Both the position numbers and the translations under genes were made by a program. From NCBI RefSeq assembly GCF_031344055.1, contig NZ_JADBEN010000002.1: a DNA stretch of 64,000 nt; one strand, 5' to 3'. This document shows positions 17,319 through 24,624 of the stretch, piece after piece. Within the stretch, counting starts at the first letter, position 1, and every line of letters begins with the position of its first letter. Under the pieces are notes generated by a model. It made no database searches. It was not told the origin of the DNA and saw nothing but the letters and a program-made list of their open reading frames with translations. Source of the DNA: Methylobacillus flagellatus_A (GTDB lineage: Bacteria > Pseudomonadota > Gammaproteobacteria > Burkholderiales > Methylophilaceae).

Positions 17319-17375
17319 GCACTCATTCAAGCCGATGCCACTTTCGTGGCGCGGCTTCACACGCAGGCATTAGAA
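17313..17375 (+). other. attC site 3
   Basis: Runs from GCCTAAG (17313-17319) through CACTCATTCAAGCCGATGCC and the hairpin tip CTTTCGTGG to GCATTAGAA (17367-17375). The terminal core has A in place of the usual first G of GTTRRRY, which should impair recombination. Its arms are very close to the attC of the solitary cassette at 50032-50096. Confidence 0.85.
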
Positions 17376-17383
17376 ACTCAGAA

Positions 17384-17776
17384 ATGACATCAACGAAATC
17401 CTGCCCCATAGTTCTGCGCAATGGCGGGGAGATAGAAGACAGCCCTGGAGTTGCTGAACTATTCAAAAACGCCAATGTGGACGGCACGGCAAACGGATTG
17501 AACTGGGCAAGGCAAGCTTCAAGGTGCGGGGTATCCTGTGAGCAAGTTGCCGACTTGATGGAAATCCAATCATGGCATGACCGGGTTTTGCAGCGTGTGC
17601 TTAAAGCCTATAATCCCGCCATGCCGAACAAATACAAAGACATCTTCAACCTCAGTCTCGCAACCATCCTGGGGACGATTACCGGTCTGACGCTGGACAA
17701 CCTATTGCTAGGTGCCGTGGTGGGCATTGCCCTTGGGATTGTATTTTCCTTATTCAACAAGCCTGACCAAGATTGA
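17384..17776 (+). CDS. Hypothetical protein, possibly a cassette/host chimera
   Basis: A 130-residue open frame starting nine bases after attC3. The first 79 residues (RNGGEIEDSPGVAELFKNAN and following) are soluble and unrecognised. From an internal ATG at 17621 the sequence changes to MPNKYKDIFNLSLATILGTI and a second hydrophobic helix, a plausible 51-residue two-helix membrane protein on its own. There is no ribosome-binding site at either start, but TTGCAG (17588-17593) and TATAAT (17609-17614), 15 bases apart, precede the inner ATG. No attC follows, and the stop overlaps the next gene by four bases, so the integron edge probably falls within this frame. Confidence 0.5.
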   Translation: MTSTKSCPIVLRNGGEIEDSPGVAELFKNANVDGTANGLNWARQASRCGVSCEQVADLMEIQSWHDRVLQRVLKAYNPAMPNKYKDIFNLSLATILGTITGLTLDNLLLGAVVGIALGIVFSLFNKPDQD

Positions 17777-18393
17777 GCCATATATCACGACTGCGTTGGC
17801 TGCAGCTTGGCAGCCTGCTCCTGCTTGCGGCCCTGGCGGCTTCCGGCATTCATCCTTACGACAGGCTCACCTGGCTGATGGAGGTTCTGCCCGTACTGAT
17901 CGTGCTGCCTTTATTGTGGGCAAGCTACCGCCGCTATCCGCTGACCATGCTGCTCTACGGCTTGATCTTCCTGCACGCATTGGTGTTGGTCATGGGCGGC
18001 GCCTACAGCTATGCGCGCGTTCCGCTGGGTTTCGAGATGGCGCAATGGCTGGGCCTGGAACGCAACCCTTATGACAAGATCGGGCATTTCATGCAGGGCT
18101 TCGTGCCTGCGATTGCCGTGCGGGAAATCCTGCTGCGCGGCGCTTATGTGCGCGGAAAAAAGATGCTGATATTCCTGGTGTTAAGCGTCGTGCTTGCGAT
18201 CAGCGCCGCCTATGAGTTGATCGAGTGGGCCGCGGCGTTGATCATGGGACAAGGTGCGGACGAGTTCCTCGGCACGCAAGGCGATGAATGGGATACGCAA
18301 TCCGATATGGCGTTTGCGCTATTGGGCGGAGCTTTTGCCCTGTTGCTGCTGTCCCGGTTGCATGACCGCGCCCTGGCGCGGCTGGGAAAGTAG
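17773..18393 (+). CDS. DUF2238 (YjdF-like) inner-membrane protein
   Basis: A 206-residue membrane protein with about five or six hydrophobic helices. YDKIGHFMQGFVPAIAVREI, ISAAYELIEWAAALIMGQGA and QGDEWDTQSDMAFALLG are diagnostic for DUF2238/YjdF proteins, whose function is unknown. The start is a TTG at 17773 overlapping the previous stop (TTGA). Confidence 0.85.
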   Translation: MSHISRLRWLQLGSLLLLAALAASGIHPYDRLTWLMEVLPVLIVLPLLWASYRRYPLTMLLYGLIFLHALVLVMGGAYSYARVPLGFEMAQWLGLERNPYDKIGHFMQGFVPAIAVREILLRGAYVRGKKMLIFLVLSVVLAISAAYELIEWAAALIMGQGADEFLGTQGDEWDTQSDMAFALLGGAFALLLLSRLHDRALARLGK

Positions 18394-18402
18394 GCTGGCC
18401 TC

Positions 18403-18903
18403 ATGATACAAAGACTAAGGTGGATGGTCGTCATATGCTGCCTCGTTGCCAGCCAGGCCTTGGCAGCTACGCCTAAAGCGCTTACGGCACAGGTTGAGCG
18501 CCTGGCGGCCTTGCTCAGCGACGGGTTTGCCGTCGGCTACCCGGGGGCCACGCAAACGCAGGTATTGTCCAGGCATGGCCAGGAAACCACGACATTGGCG
18601 GTGTTCACGGTGGAGGGGTTCGGCGGCGGCAATAATTTCCGCCAGTATCTCGCGGCTTTCAGCAGCGACGAGGCGGCAGACAAGCCCTATTACAGCCTGC
18701 TCGACGTCATTCCGATTGGCGCCGGCGGCTGGCGCAGCATTGTCGGCCTGCAGGCAAAGGTGACAGGCCGGGCCAAGCAAGGCGGCGTGCTGTTCACCAT
18801 GCCGATTATGGAAAACCTCTCCGATGATGCGGTCAACTTCCCCAGCAAGAAAGCCAGCATCCGCCTGCTGCTGGAAAACGGCCGGCTGAGGGAGTTGAAA
18901 TAG
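18403..18903 (+). CDS. Exported protein of unknown function
   Basis: A 166-residue protein with a signal peptide ending SQALAA, then a soluble domain containing LAVFTVEGFGGGNNFRQYLA and LLDVIPIGAGGWRSIV. No lipobox or TM follows, so it is probably periplasmic. It lies 9 bases after the DUF2238 gene, likely the same transcript. No family recognised. Confidence 0.7.
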   Translation: MIQRLRWMVVICCLVASQALAATPKALTAQVERLAALLSDGFAVGYPGATQTQVLSRHGQETTTLAVFTVEGFGGGNNFRQYLAAFSSDEAADKPYYSLLDVIPIGAGGWRSIVGLQAKVTGRAKQGGVLFTMPIMENLSDDAVNFPSKKASIRLLLENGRLRELK

Positions 18904-18956
18904 CCAGGCAATCGGGCGATGATGCATGCTAGATCGTAGAAGGAAACCCAACCGGC

Positions 18957-19640
18957 ATGCCCCTCACCGACCAGCAGAAAATCGACCTCTTCGACCGCAT
19001 TTGGCAGGAATACGTCATGACCCACGGCCTGGGCGGCATGGCAAAAAACGACTTTGACGCCTTGCTGCTATGGGAATATGCCCAGGCAGTGCAGACCGCC
19101 GACACATTCCGCCTCAGCTCCGTGTTCCGCATCCGCGAATCCCGCGCCAAGAGCCTGCTGGAAAGCGCCGCGATCAAGTTCGGCCAGTTGACGGAGGCCG
19201 AGGCCTGGTCGCAATTGCTCGATGCGCTGGCAAGCGTGGACTACCATGTGGAAAGCGTGGAAAAAGGCCAGATGCGCTTTCACCTGAAAACGCCATTGCT
19301 GTTCCGCCATCTGCAAAACCAGGCGCGGCTGGCGGATGACAGCCTGAGCTTCAACGCGGCATCGGAATACGTGATCGGCAACCTCGCCACGCTCTACCGC
19401 ATCCTGGACCATTGCTGGGAAGAACAGACTTTTGGCCCAGAATGGCAGGGACAACCGCTGGAGCAAGCGCGCGAAAAAATCCGCGCGATTATCGGCAACA
19501 TCGGCCGCCACATTGCAGAAAACCACCTGGAAGAGCTGAAATCACAGAAGAAATCACGGCTGCCCGCCATACTGGAATACGGCAGCAAGCTCAGCGGCAT
19601 TGGCGGATTCGTCAAAGCGCTGCTGAGCACGTCCTCCTGA
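18957..19640 (+). CDS. Hypothetical cytoplasmic protein
   Basis: A 227-residue helical protein with no signal peptide. Segments such as VFRIRESRAKSLLESAAIKF and HLKTPLLFRHLQNQARLADD suggest an all-alpha fold. The C-terminal quarter has KSRLPAILEYGSKLSGIGGF, a possible amphipathic membrane-binding stretch. AAGGAA lies upstream of the ATG. Not recognised; it may belong with the genes that follow. Confidence 0.6.
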   Translation: MPLTDQQKIDLFDRIWQEYVMTHGLGGMAKNDFDALLLWEYAQAVQTADTFRLSSVFRIRESRAKSLLESAAIKFGQLTEAEAWSQLLDALASVDYHVESVEKGQMRFHLKTPLLFRHLQNQARLADDSLSFNAASEYVIGNLATLYRILDHCWEEQTFGPEWQGQPLEQAREKIRAIIGNIGRHIAENHLEELKSQKKSRLPAILEYGSKLSGIGGFVKALLSTSS

Positions 19641-19749
19641 ACATGGCAGATTGCACCCCATCGACCTGCATTGCCAGCACCATTTAAAGATATACCCATA
19701 TCTTCATTTCTGCCCTATGATGTGAAGCAAAGACATCAGGGAGCGCATC

Positions 19750-20352
19750 ATGACGATGGACGAGATGATCAAGTCAGTGCAGAAGGCGCTTGGCGTGCAG
19801 GTGGATGGCAAGGCAGGCCCGGAAACCTGGGGAGCGATTTATCGTCAATTGGTGACACGAGAACCCCTCACTGTGCCTCCGGTCCCCGATATCGCCGACC
19901 CGCAAAGCGAAAAGCACATCGCCACCTTATTACCCGAAGTCAAACCGCTGGCTCGCGCCTTGGTTGAAAAGGCCGCCAATGCGGGTATCCGCATCCGTAT
20001 CATCAGCGGGCTGCGCACCTATGCGGAACAGGATGCGCTTTATGCCCAGGGCCGGACTTCGGCCGGCAATATCGTCACCAATGCGCGCGGCGGCTATTCC
20101 AATCACAATTTCGGTATCGCATTCGACATCGGCGTGTTCGAAGGCAACCGCTACTTGGGAGACTCCCCAAAATACAAGGCCGTAGGCGTACTCGGCGAGG
20201 AACTGGGGTTGGAATGGGGCGGTAACTGGAAAACCATCGTCGACCAGCCGCATTTCCAGCTCAGGCCCGTATGGGCATTGAATATTCCCGAACGCCAGAT
20301 GCTGGCTGAATGCAGGCAGCGCTTATCTGCCGGCACTGCAGTCTTCGCCTAG
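19750..20352 (+). CDS. M15-family peptidoglycan peptidase (endolysin-like)
   Basis: A 200-residue protein with a short peptidoglycan-binding-like N-terminus (IKSVQKALGVQVDGKAGPET) and an M15 peptidase domain. The zinc site is visible as SNHNFGIAFD (His119, Asp126) and DQPHFQL (His178), as in VanY-like carboxypeptidases and phage L-alanyl-D-glutamate endolysins. There is no signal peptide, so it resembles a phage endolysin more than a housekeeping enzyme. AGGGAG seven bases upstream supports the ATG. It starts 11 bases before the next gene, whose product is membrane-anchored. Confidence 0.85.
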   Translation: MTMDEMIKSVQKALGVQVDGKAGPETWGAIYRQLVTREPLTVPPVPDIADPQSEKHIATLLPEVKPLARALVEKAANAGIRIRIISGLRTYAEQDALYAQGRTSAGNIVTNARGGYSNHNFGIAFDIGVFEGNRYLGDSPKYKAVGVLGEELGLEWGGNWKTIVDQPHFQLRPVWALNIPERQMLAECRQRLSAGTAVFA

Positions 20353-20362
20353 GAGCTTAGCG

Positions 20363-20971
20363 ATGAATGAAAACAAGACAGGCAGCTGGTGGCAAACCAT
20401 CCCCGGGATATTGACGACGATTGCCGGCATCGTCACGGCATTGACAGGCCTGGTAGTGGCATTGCAGCAAACTGGATGGTTTGGCAAGCCGGAGCCGGCA
20501 GCGACATTACAAGTCCCGCCCTCACCCACTGCGAACCAGCGGGCGGAAAGGGCGCAACCTGCGTCTTCCCGCCCGGCGCCGGTAACAGCAGATGCTGCGA
20601 ATATCCAGCTTCCCGGTGGCAACAGCGTGCAGATGGATAGCGGCACCGGCTACCAGTTTCGCTATACCATTCTTTCCGCCACGACCATGCCTGAACCGTC
20701 CAATCAGCAGCGCCTTCGGCTCAATATCCGCGCCTGGACCAGCGCGTCCGGCGGACTGAATTTCTGGAGCGATTCGTTTCGGCTGATCATCGGCGACATG
20801 CGCATCAAGCCCAGCAACATGCTCAATGAACTGGTGGCGCGGGATGAAACCAAGGATGCGCTGATCGAGTTCGTCATCGATGGCGATATTCGTGCCGCCA
20901 CTCTCGCCATCACTGTCGGTGGCCTGGATTTTTCCGGTAACCAGCGCAAGCTTGAGCTCGCGTGGCAATAG
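20363..20971 (+). CDS. Membrane-anchored protein of unknown function
   Basis: A 202-residue protein with one N-terminal TM helix (IPGILTTIAGIVTALTGLVV), a Pro/Ala-rich linker, then a beta-rich domain with GTGYQFRYTILSA and LNFWSDSFRLIIGDMRIKPS. AGGAG precedes the ATG, and it is 10 bases behind the M15 peptidase gene, so the pair is probably co-expressed. The C-terminal domain is likely outside the cytoplasm. No family recognised. Confidence 0.65.
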   Translation: MNENKTGSWWQTIPGILTTIAGIVTALTGLVVALQQTGWFGKPEPAATLQVPPSPTANQRAERAQPASSRPAPVTADAANIQLPGGNSVQMDSGTGYQFRYTILSATTMPEPSNQQRLRLNIRAWTSASGGLNFWSDSFRLIIGDMRIKPSNMLNELVARDETKDALIEFVIDGDIRAATLAITVGGLDFSGNQRKLELAWQ

Positions 20972-20990
20972 CGTATTGCGCGCCGATAAG

Positions 20991-22856
20991 CTATAGCGCG
21001 AATACGTTCAGCGCACCGCTCCCGGGTGCAGCATTGTAGAGGTTGAGTTCGCGGAATGCGCCCGCAGTGCCCGCCCCATCGCTATCGCCACTCAAGCCCT
21101 GATTGAGCGCAACCCCGGCCCAGCCGCCGATGCCTGAGAAAACCGCGACGTATTGCCTGCCGCGATGCTGATAGGTCATGGGGTTGCCCACGATGCCCGA
21201 GCCGACCTGGAAGCGCCATAACTCCTTGCCATTACGCGCATCCAGGGCCTTGAACCATCGATCCAAGGTGCCGTAGAACACCAGTTGCCCGGCGGTTGCC
21301 AACGCCCCGCTCCACACCGCGAATTTTTCGCGGTTGTACCAGGCCGGCTTAGCCTTGAGCGCATCCCAGGCCATGAAGGCGCCCATGTCGCCGTCCGGCC
21401 CCGGCTGCATGGTCAGGCTCGCGCCGGCCCACGGCTGGCCGGCGACATACTTGGCCTCCACGGCCTCGTAAGTCATGCACAAGTGGTTCATCGGCACATA
21501 AAACCAGCCGTTTTTCGGGGAATATGCCGCAGGCTGAATATTCTTGACCCCGATCGCGGACGGGCAGATTGCCGCGGTTTCCTGGTCCTCATGCGTGGAG
21601 TAACGGCCATCCTTGAGCGGTATCCCGGTCTGCAGGTCGATGCCGGTCGCCCAGTTGACGAAGGGATGCATTTTCTCCGCCGACAGCAATTTTCCGCTCC
21701 GGCGGTCCAGGGTATAGGCAAAGCCGTTGCGGTCGAAATGCGTCGCCAGTTTTTGCCCGCCGCGATCCCAGAGGATCAGTTCGTTGACGCTGTCGTAATC
21801 CCACTCGTCATGGGGCGTCAGTTGGTAGCCCCACCTCGCCATGCCGGTATCCAGGTCGCGTGCAAAGAGCGTCATGGCCCATTTATTGTCCCCGGGCCGG
21901 ATATCCGGGTTCCATACCGAGGGATTGCCCGTGCCGTAGTAGACCAGGTTGAGCTTGGGATCATAGGAAAACCATCCCCAGACCGGCCCCCCGCCATGTT
22001 GCCAGCCATTGGCGGCCGCCTGCGGCTTGAGCCAGGTTTTGACCCCCAGATCAGTCTCGGGAAACTTCAGTTTTTCCCTTGGCAAAGCGCGGAACGAGCC
22101 GCCCTCCCTGTTGCCGCCGGCTATGTCCTCGTAGGCTGAGAGCGCATTGTAATGCGGGTTCTCGGCATTGAAGTCCGGCCCGATCAACACGTCGCTATCC
22201 GGCCCGGTGCTGTAGGCTTTCCATTGCAATTGGCCGTCCTGCAACGCGTAGGCCGCAAGAAAGCAACGCACGCCGAACTCGCCGCCGCTGCAACCCGTCA
22301 GCACCTTGTCCCTGAAGACATAAGGCGCATTGGTATTGGTGGCGCCGATTTTGGGGTCGTTCACCCGCGCTTCCCATACCTTGTGGCCGTCGCGGCCATC
22401 CAGTGCCAACAACAGGCCGTCGTTCTGCTGCAGCAATATCTTGCCGTCGCCGTACGCCAAGCCGCGGCTCACGTTGTCGCAGCAGAGGATGGCCTCGATA
22501 TCGCTGGATTGCTTGGGGAAATAAGCCCAGAGAATCTTCCGGTCATGGTCCATATCCAGCGCATAGACATTATTGGGAAACGCCGTATGCACATACATCA
22601 CGTTCCCCACCACCAAGGGCGCCCCTTCGTGCCCGCGTTGCACGCCGGTGGAAAAGCTCCATGCCAGCTTCAGGCGCGAAACATTGTGGCGATTGATCTG
22701 GCCGAGGCGGCTATAGCCCTGGTTGTAGTAATCCTTGCGCGGGCTTGCCCATTGGCGGTCGTCATCCATGAGCGTTTGCAGCGTATCTGACGCAAATGCC
22801 GAAGCGATGGGAGTGAGGCAGAGGGAAAGGCTAACGAGAGAAGAGAATATACGCAT
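20991..22856 (-). CDS. xoxF: XoxF-type PQQ methanol dehydrogenase
   Basis: Periplasmic quinoprotein alcohol dehydrogenase of about 621 residues. Signal peptide ending AFASD; adjacent cysteines ILCCDNVSRG that form the unusual disulfide next to PQQ; tryptophan-docking repeats throughout. The metal site is diagnostic: SGGEFGVR gives the Glu ligand, YYGTGNPS the Asn, and DEWDYDSVNE has the catalytic Asp followed two residues later by a second Asp. That extra Asp is the lanthanide ligand of XoxF and is Ala in calcium-dependent MxaF. I could not assign the XoxF clade. There is no cytochrome (xoxG), xoxJ or pqq gene nearby. An in-frame GTG at 22859 is an alternative start. The gene converges with the one at 20363-20971. 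Confidence 0.9.
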   Translation of the reverse strand: MRIFSSLVSLSLCLTPIASAFASDTLQTLMDDDRQWASPRKDYYNQGYSRLGQINRHNVSRLKLAWSFSTGVQRGHEGAPLVVGNVMYVHTAFPNNVYALDMDHDRKILWAYFPKQSSDIEAILCCDNVSRGLAYGDGKILLQQNDGLLLALDGRDGHKVWEARVNDPKIGATNTNAPYVFRDKVLTGCSGGEFGVRCFLAAYALQDGQLQWKAYSTGPDSDVLIGPDFNAENPHYNALSAYEDIAGGNREGGSFRALPREKLKFPETDLGVKTWLKPQAAANGWQHGGGPVWGWFSYDPKLNLVYYGTGNPSVWNPDIRPGDNKWAMTLFARDLDTGMARWGYQLTPHDEWDYDSVNELILWDRGGQKLATHFDRNGFAYTLDRRSGKLLSAEKMHPFVNWATGIDLQTGIPLKDGRYSTHEDQETAAICPSAIGVKNIQPAAYSPKNGWFYVPMNHLCMTYEAVEAKYVAGQPWAGASLTMQPGPDGDMGAFMAWDALKAKPAWYNREKFAVWSGALATAGQLVFYGTLDRWFKALDARNGKELWRFQVGSGIVGNPMTYQHRGRQYVAVFSGIGGWAGVALNQGLSGDSDGAGTAGAFRELNLYNAAPGSGALNVFAL

Positions 22857-22938
22857 CACGAACCCAACGTTCTACAAGGCTTGAGGATGACAGGGAAAAG
22901 GAAAAACCTCTGTATCGATCAACCAAAGGTAAATTGTG

Positions 22939-22966
22939 TTGACATGTTATTAAAAATAAACATAAT
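22939..22966 (+). promoter_or_regulatory. Strong sigma-70-like promoter for the PEP-CTERM gene
   Basis: TTGACA at 22939-22944 and CATAAT at 22961-22966 with a 16-base spacer: a perfect -35 and a 5/6 -10. It points right toward the PEP-CTERM gene at 23105, giving a leader of about 130 bases. xoxF diverges to the left. Confidence 0.7.
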
Positions 22967-22987
22967 ACAAATCATTCTTATTTGTAT
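22965..22987. promoter_or_regulatory. Fur-like palindromic operator
   Basis: A perfect inverted repeat, ATACAAAT (22965-22972) and ATTTGTAT (22980-22987), with a 7-base centre. Read as AAATCATTCTTATTT it resembles Fur boxes of proteobacteria. It overlaps the end of the -10 box and the presumed transcription start, where a bound repressor would block initiation. Assignment to Fur is inference from the pattern. Confidence 0.5.
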
Positions 22988-23104
22988 ACCAGATAGGAAC
23001 TCGCCAGCCCAGCTTGTGCTCATTGCAAGACGGCTAGCGAAGATGTCCGGATTTTCATTGGGAAAATCCGGTTGATCATTCTCAACACTAAGGAAACTAA
23101 CAAA

Positions 23105-23785
23105 ATGAACATGACATCTGTTCGTGCCATCATCGGCACCAGCCTTCTTGCCGTAGCCAGCCTCGCTCAAGCGAATGCGACTCACGACAGCTTTATCGAC
23201 ATTGCAGACTCCGTATCCTTCGACGGTTGGAACCAACTCAACCGCAACCGCGTGGATGCAAACGGCAATGCCGACCCATTGACATCCGCACAACTGGCCG
23301 CCGGTACCGCTGGCAATGTGGCCGGTTCAGGCGATGCATTGCTGACGCTGATCTCGGGCTCCTATTATCCTGCTGGCGCCGGCCTGTATGGTGACGGTTC
23401 TATTACGTTCACCGACAATACTATTGCCAGCAATATCAGCTCCATCGCGTTCCAAGGCATCATCAACGACTTTGACGGTTCGTTTGGCGGCACCCCGTTC
23501 TCCTTGAGCCTGAGCTACAACGGTGGCGATCAAGCCCTTGCCGGCACATTGGTCAACTCCATTGATACCGGAACCTCTGCTGACTACTATTATTTCTCTT
23601 GGGACCTGAGCGGCATTTCCACTCCGATCACTTCCTACACCCTGAACTTCAATATCGGTTTCTCCCAGTCGCTGGCTTTCCAGATCGACCAAGTTGCCGC
23701 CGTACCTGAGCCATCCACCTATGCAATGCTCATGCTGGGTCTGGGTGCTGTAGGCTTCGCAGCGCGCCGCCGCAAGCAAGCCTAA
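23105..23785 (+). CDS. PEP-CTERM sorting-signal protein
   Basis: A 226-residue exported protein. The ATG at 23105 is preceded by AAGGAA with 9-base spacing and gives a clean signal peptide ending QANA. The mature part is beta-rich (SISFTDN-like and SLSYNGGDQALAG stretches) without recognised domain. The C-terminus VPEPSTYAMLMLGLGAVGFA followed by ARRRKQA is a textbook PEP-CTERM signal, cut by exosortase; such proteins are usually linked to exopolysaccharide and biofilm. No exosortase gene is in the window. A longer frame upstream to 23072 lacks a ribosome-binding site. Confidence 0.9.
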   Translation: MNMTSVRAIIGTSLLAVASLAQANATHDSFIDIADSVSFDGWNQLNRNRVDANGNADPLTSAQLAAGTAGNVAGSGDALLTLISGSYYPAGAGLYGDGSITFTDNTIASNISSIAFQGIINDFDGSFGGTPFSLSLSYNGGDQALAGTLVNSIDTGTSADYYYFSWDLSGISTPITSYTLNFNIGFSQSLAFQIDQVAAVPEPSTYAMLMLGLGAVGFAARRRKQA

Positions 23786-23795
23786 TCGGCTGCTC

Positions 23796-23828
23796 AAGCG
23801 CTACTGCAACATATGCAGTAGCGCTTTT
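23796..23828 (+). terminator. Rho-independent terminator after the PEP-CTERM gene
   Basis: A perfect 13-bp stem (23796-23808 with 23814-23826) around a 5-base loop, running into TTTT. It starts 10 bases after the stop codon. Confidence 0.9.
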
Positions 23829-23995
23829 CCCTCCTCTCCTAAAAATCTTGGGACAACCACCTCGACAGTGAGGTGAAAATCTAGACTTGCCCCCATTCGA
23901 TCTATCGCTATAGAATCAATATAAGTTCATGCTTATTATTGGGAAATAAGCATGTCATGAGTGCGTTGATTTAAAAAAGAATAACTCAAATACCA

Positions 23996-24580
23996 ATGAA
24001 AAATTTTCTTATATTTCTGACTATATTAGTCAACCTGTCCGCTTGTGCATCCAACCCGAACAAGCAAACTGTCCGTATCTGCAATGAGCAAGGCTGTTCA
24101 GACCGTCCGCGCAGCGAATCCACCTTCGTCCCTGAATCCTCCATCTCGCCAGAAGAAAAGCAGAAGATCGAGCAACTCATCGCGCTGGCAGAGAAAGACC
24201 CGCGCGCAGCTTTTGATCTTGGATTGCGGTATTTCCGTGGCGATGGCATCAGCCGCAATTCATATCAAGCACTGACCTGGATGCGCCATGCCGCAGAACG
24301 CGGCGACGTTGATGCCCAGCTGGCAGTCGGCCGCTTCTACCTGATGGGCCTGGAAGAGATGGGCTCAGACCCTGCCGAGGCTGAATCCTGGCTGAGTATG
24401 GCCGCAGGCAAGGGCAACCAAGAAGCGCAAACGTTGCTGAAACAAGCACAGGAAGCCAAGAAAAATGAAGTGGAATACCGCAGGTGGCTGAATCTTTACC
24501 GGCCTTACTGGTACGGATATTGGCATAGCGGCTATACCTACCGCAGCTATTGGCGCGGATCTTCCTGGTATTTTTATTGA
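23996..24580 (+). CDS. Sel1-repeat lipoprotein with aromatic tail
   Basis: A 194-residue protein with signal peptide and lipobox LSAC, a spacer, then two or three Sel1-like repeats (DLGLRYFRGDGISRNSYQAL; QLAVGRFYLMGLEEMGSDPA), helical modules that bind partner proteins. The last 30 residues are extraordinarily aromatic (LYRPYWYGYWHSGYTYRSYW). It is followed after 44 bases by a CsgG-like lipoprotein gene sharing one terminator, so the two may work together at the envelope. The exact role is unknown. Confidence 0.8.
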   Translation: MKNFLIFLTILVNLSACASNPNKQTVRICNEQGCSDRPRSESTFVPESSISPEEKQKIEQLIALAEKDPRAAFDLGLRYFRGDGISRNSYQALTWMRHAAERGDVDAQLAVGRFYLMGLEEMGSDPAEAESWLSMAAGKGNQEAQTLLKQAQEAKKNEVEYRRWLNLYRPYWYGYWHSGYTYRSYWRGSSWYFY

Positions 24581-24624
24581 TACGCCAACAATTACCTCAA
24601 CCCCCAACCTTAGCGAGAATAAGC

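Larger units (their letters stand above)
14484..17776. mobile_element. Decayed chromosomal integron with cassette array
   Basis: The integrase remnant reads leftward and, as in integrons, the cassettes lie upstream of it reading rightward. Three attC sites (15293-15352, 15594-15653, 17313-17375) and the 5' half of a fourth (16041 onwards) follow small ORFs whose stops lie at or near the attC. Cassette genes are small and unrelated to one another, as expected. The stretch 16060-17090, with an unrelated membrane-protein gene, has no flanking attC and may be a later insertion or host DNA. The right edge is uncertain, between 17375 and about 17620. Confidence 0.85.

Noticed and set aside
24550..24624. 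N-terminal extension of the CsgG-like lipoprotein
   Set aside because: It overlaps the previous gene and would place the signal peptide internally; the ATG at 24625 gives a normal lipoprotein start.
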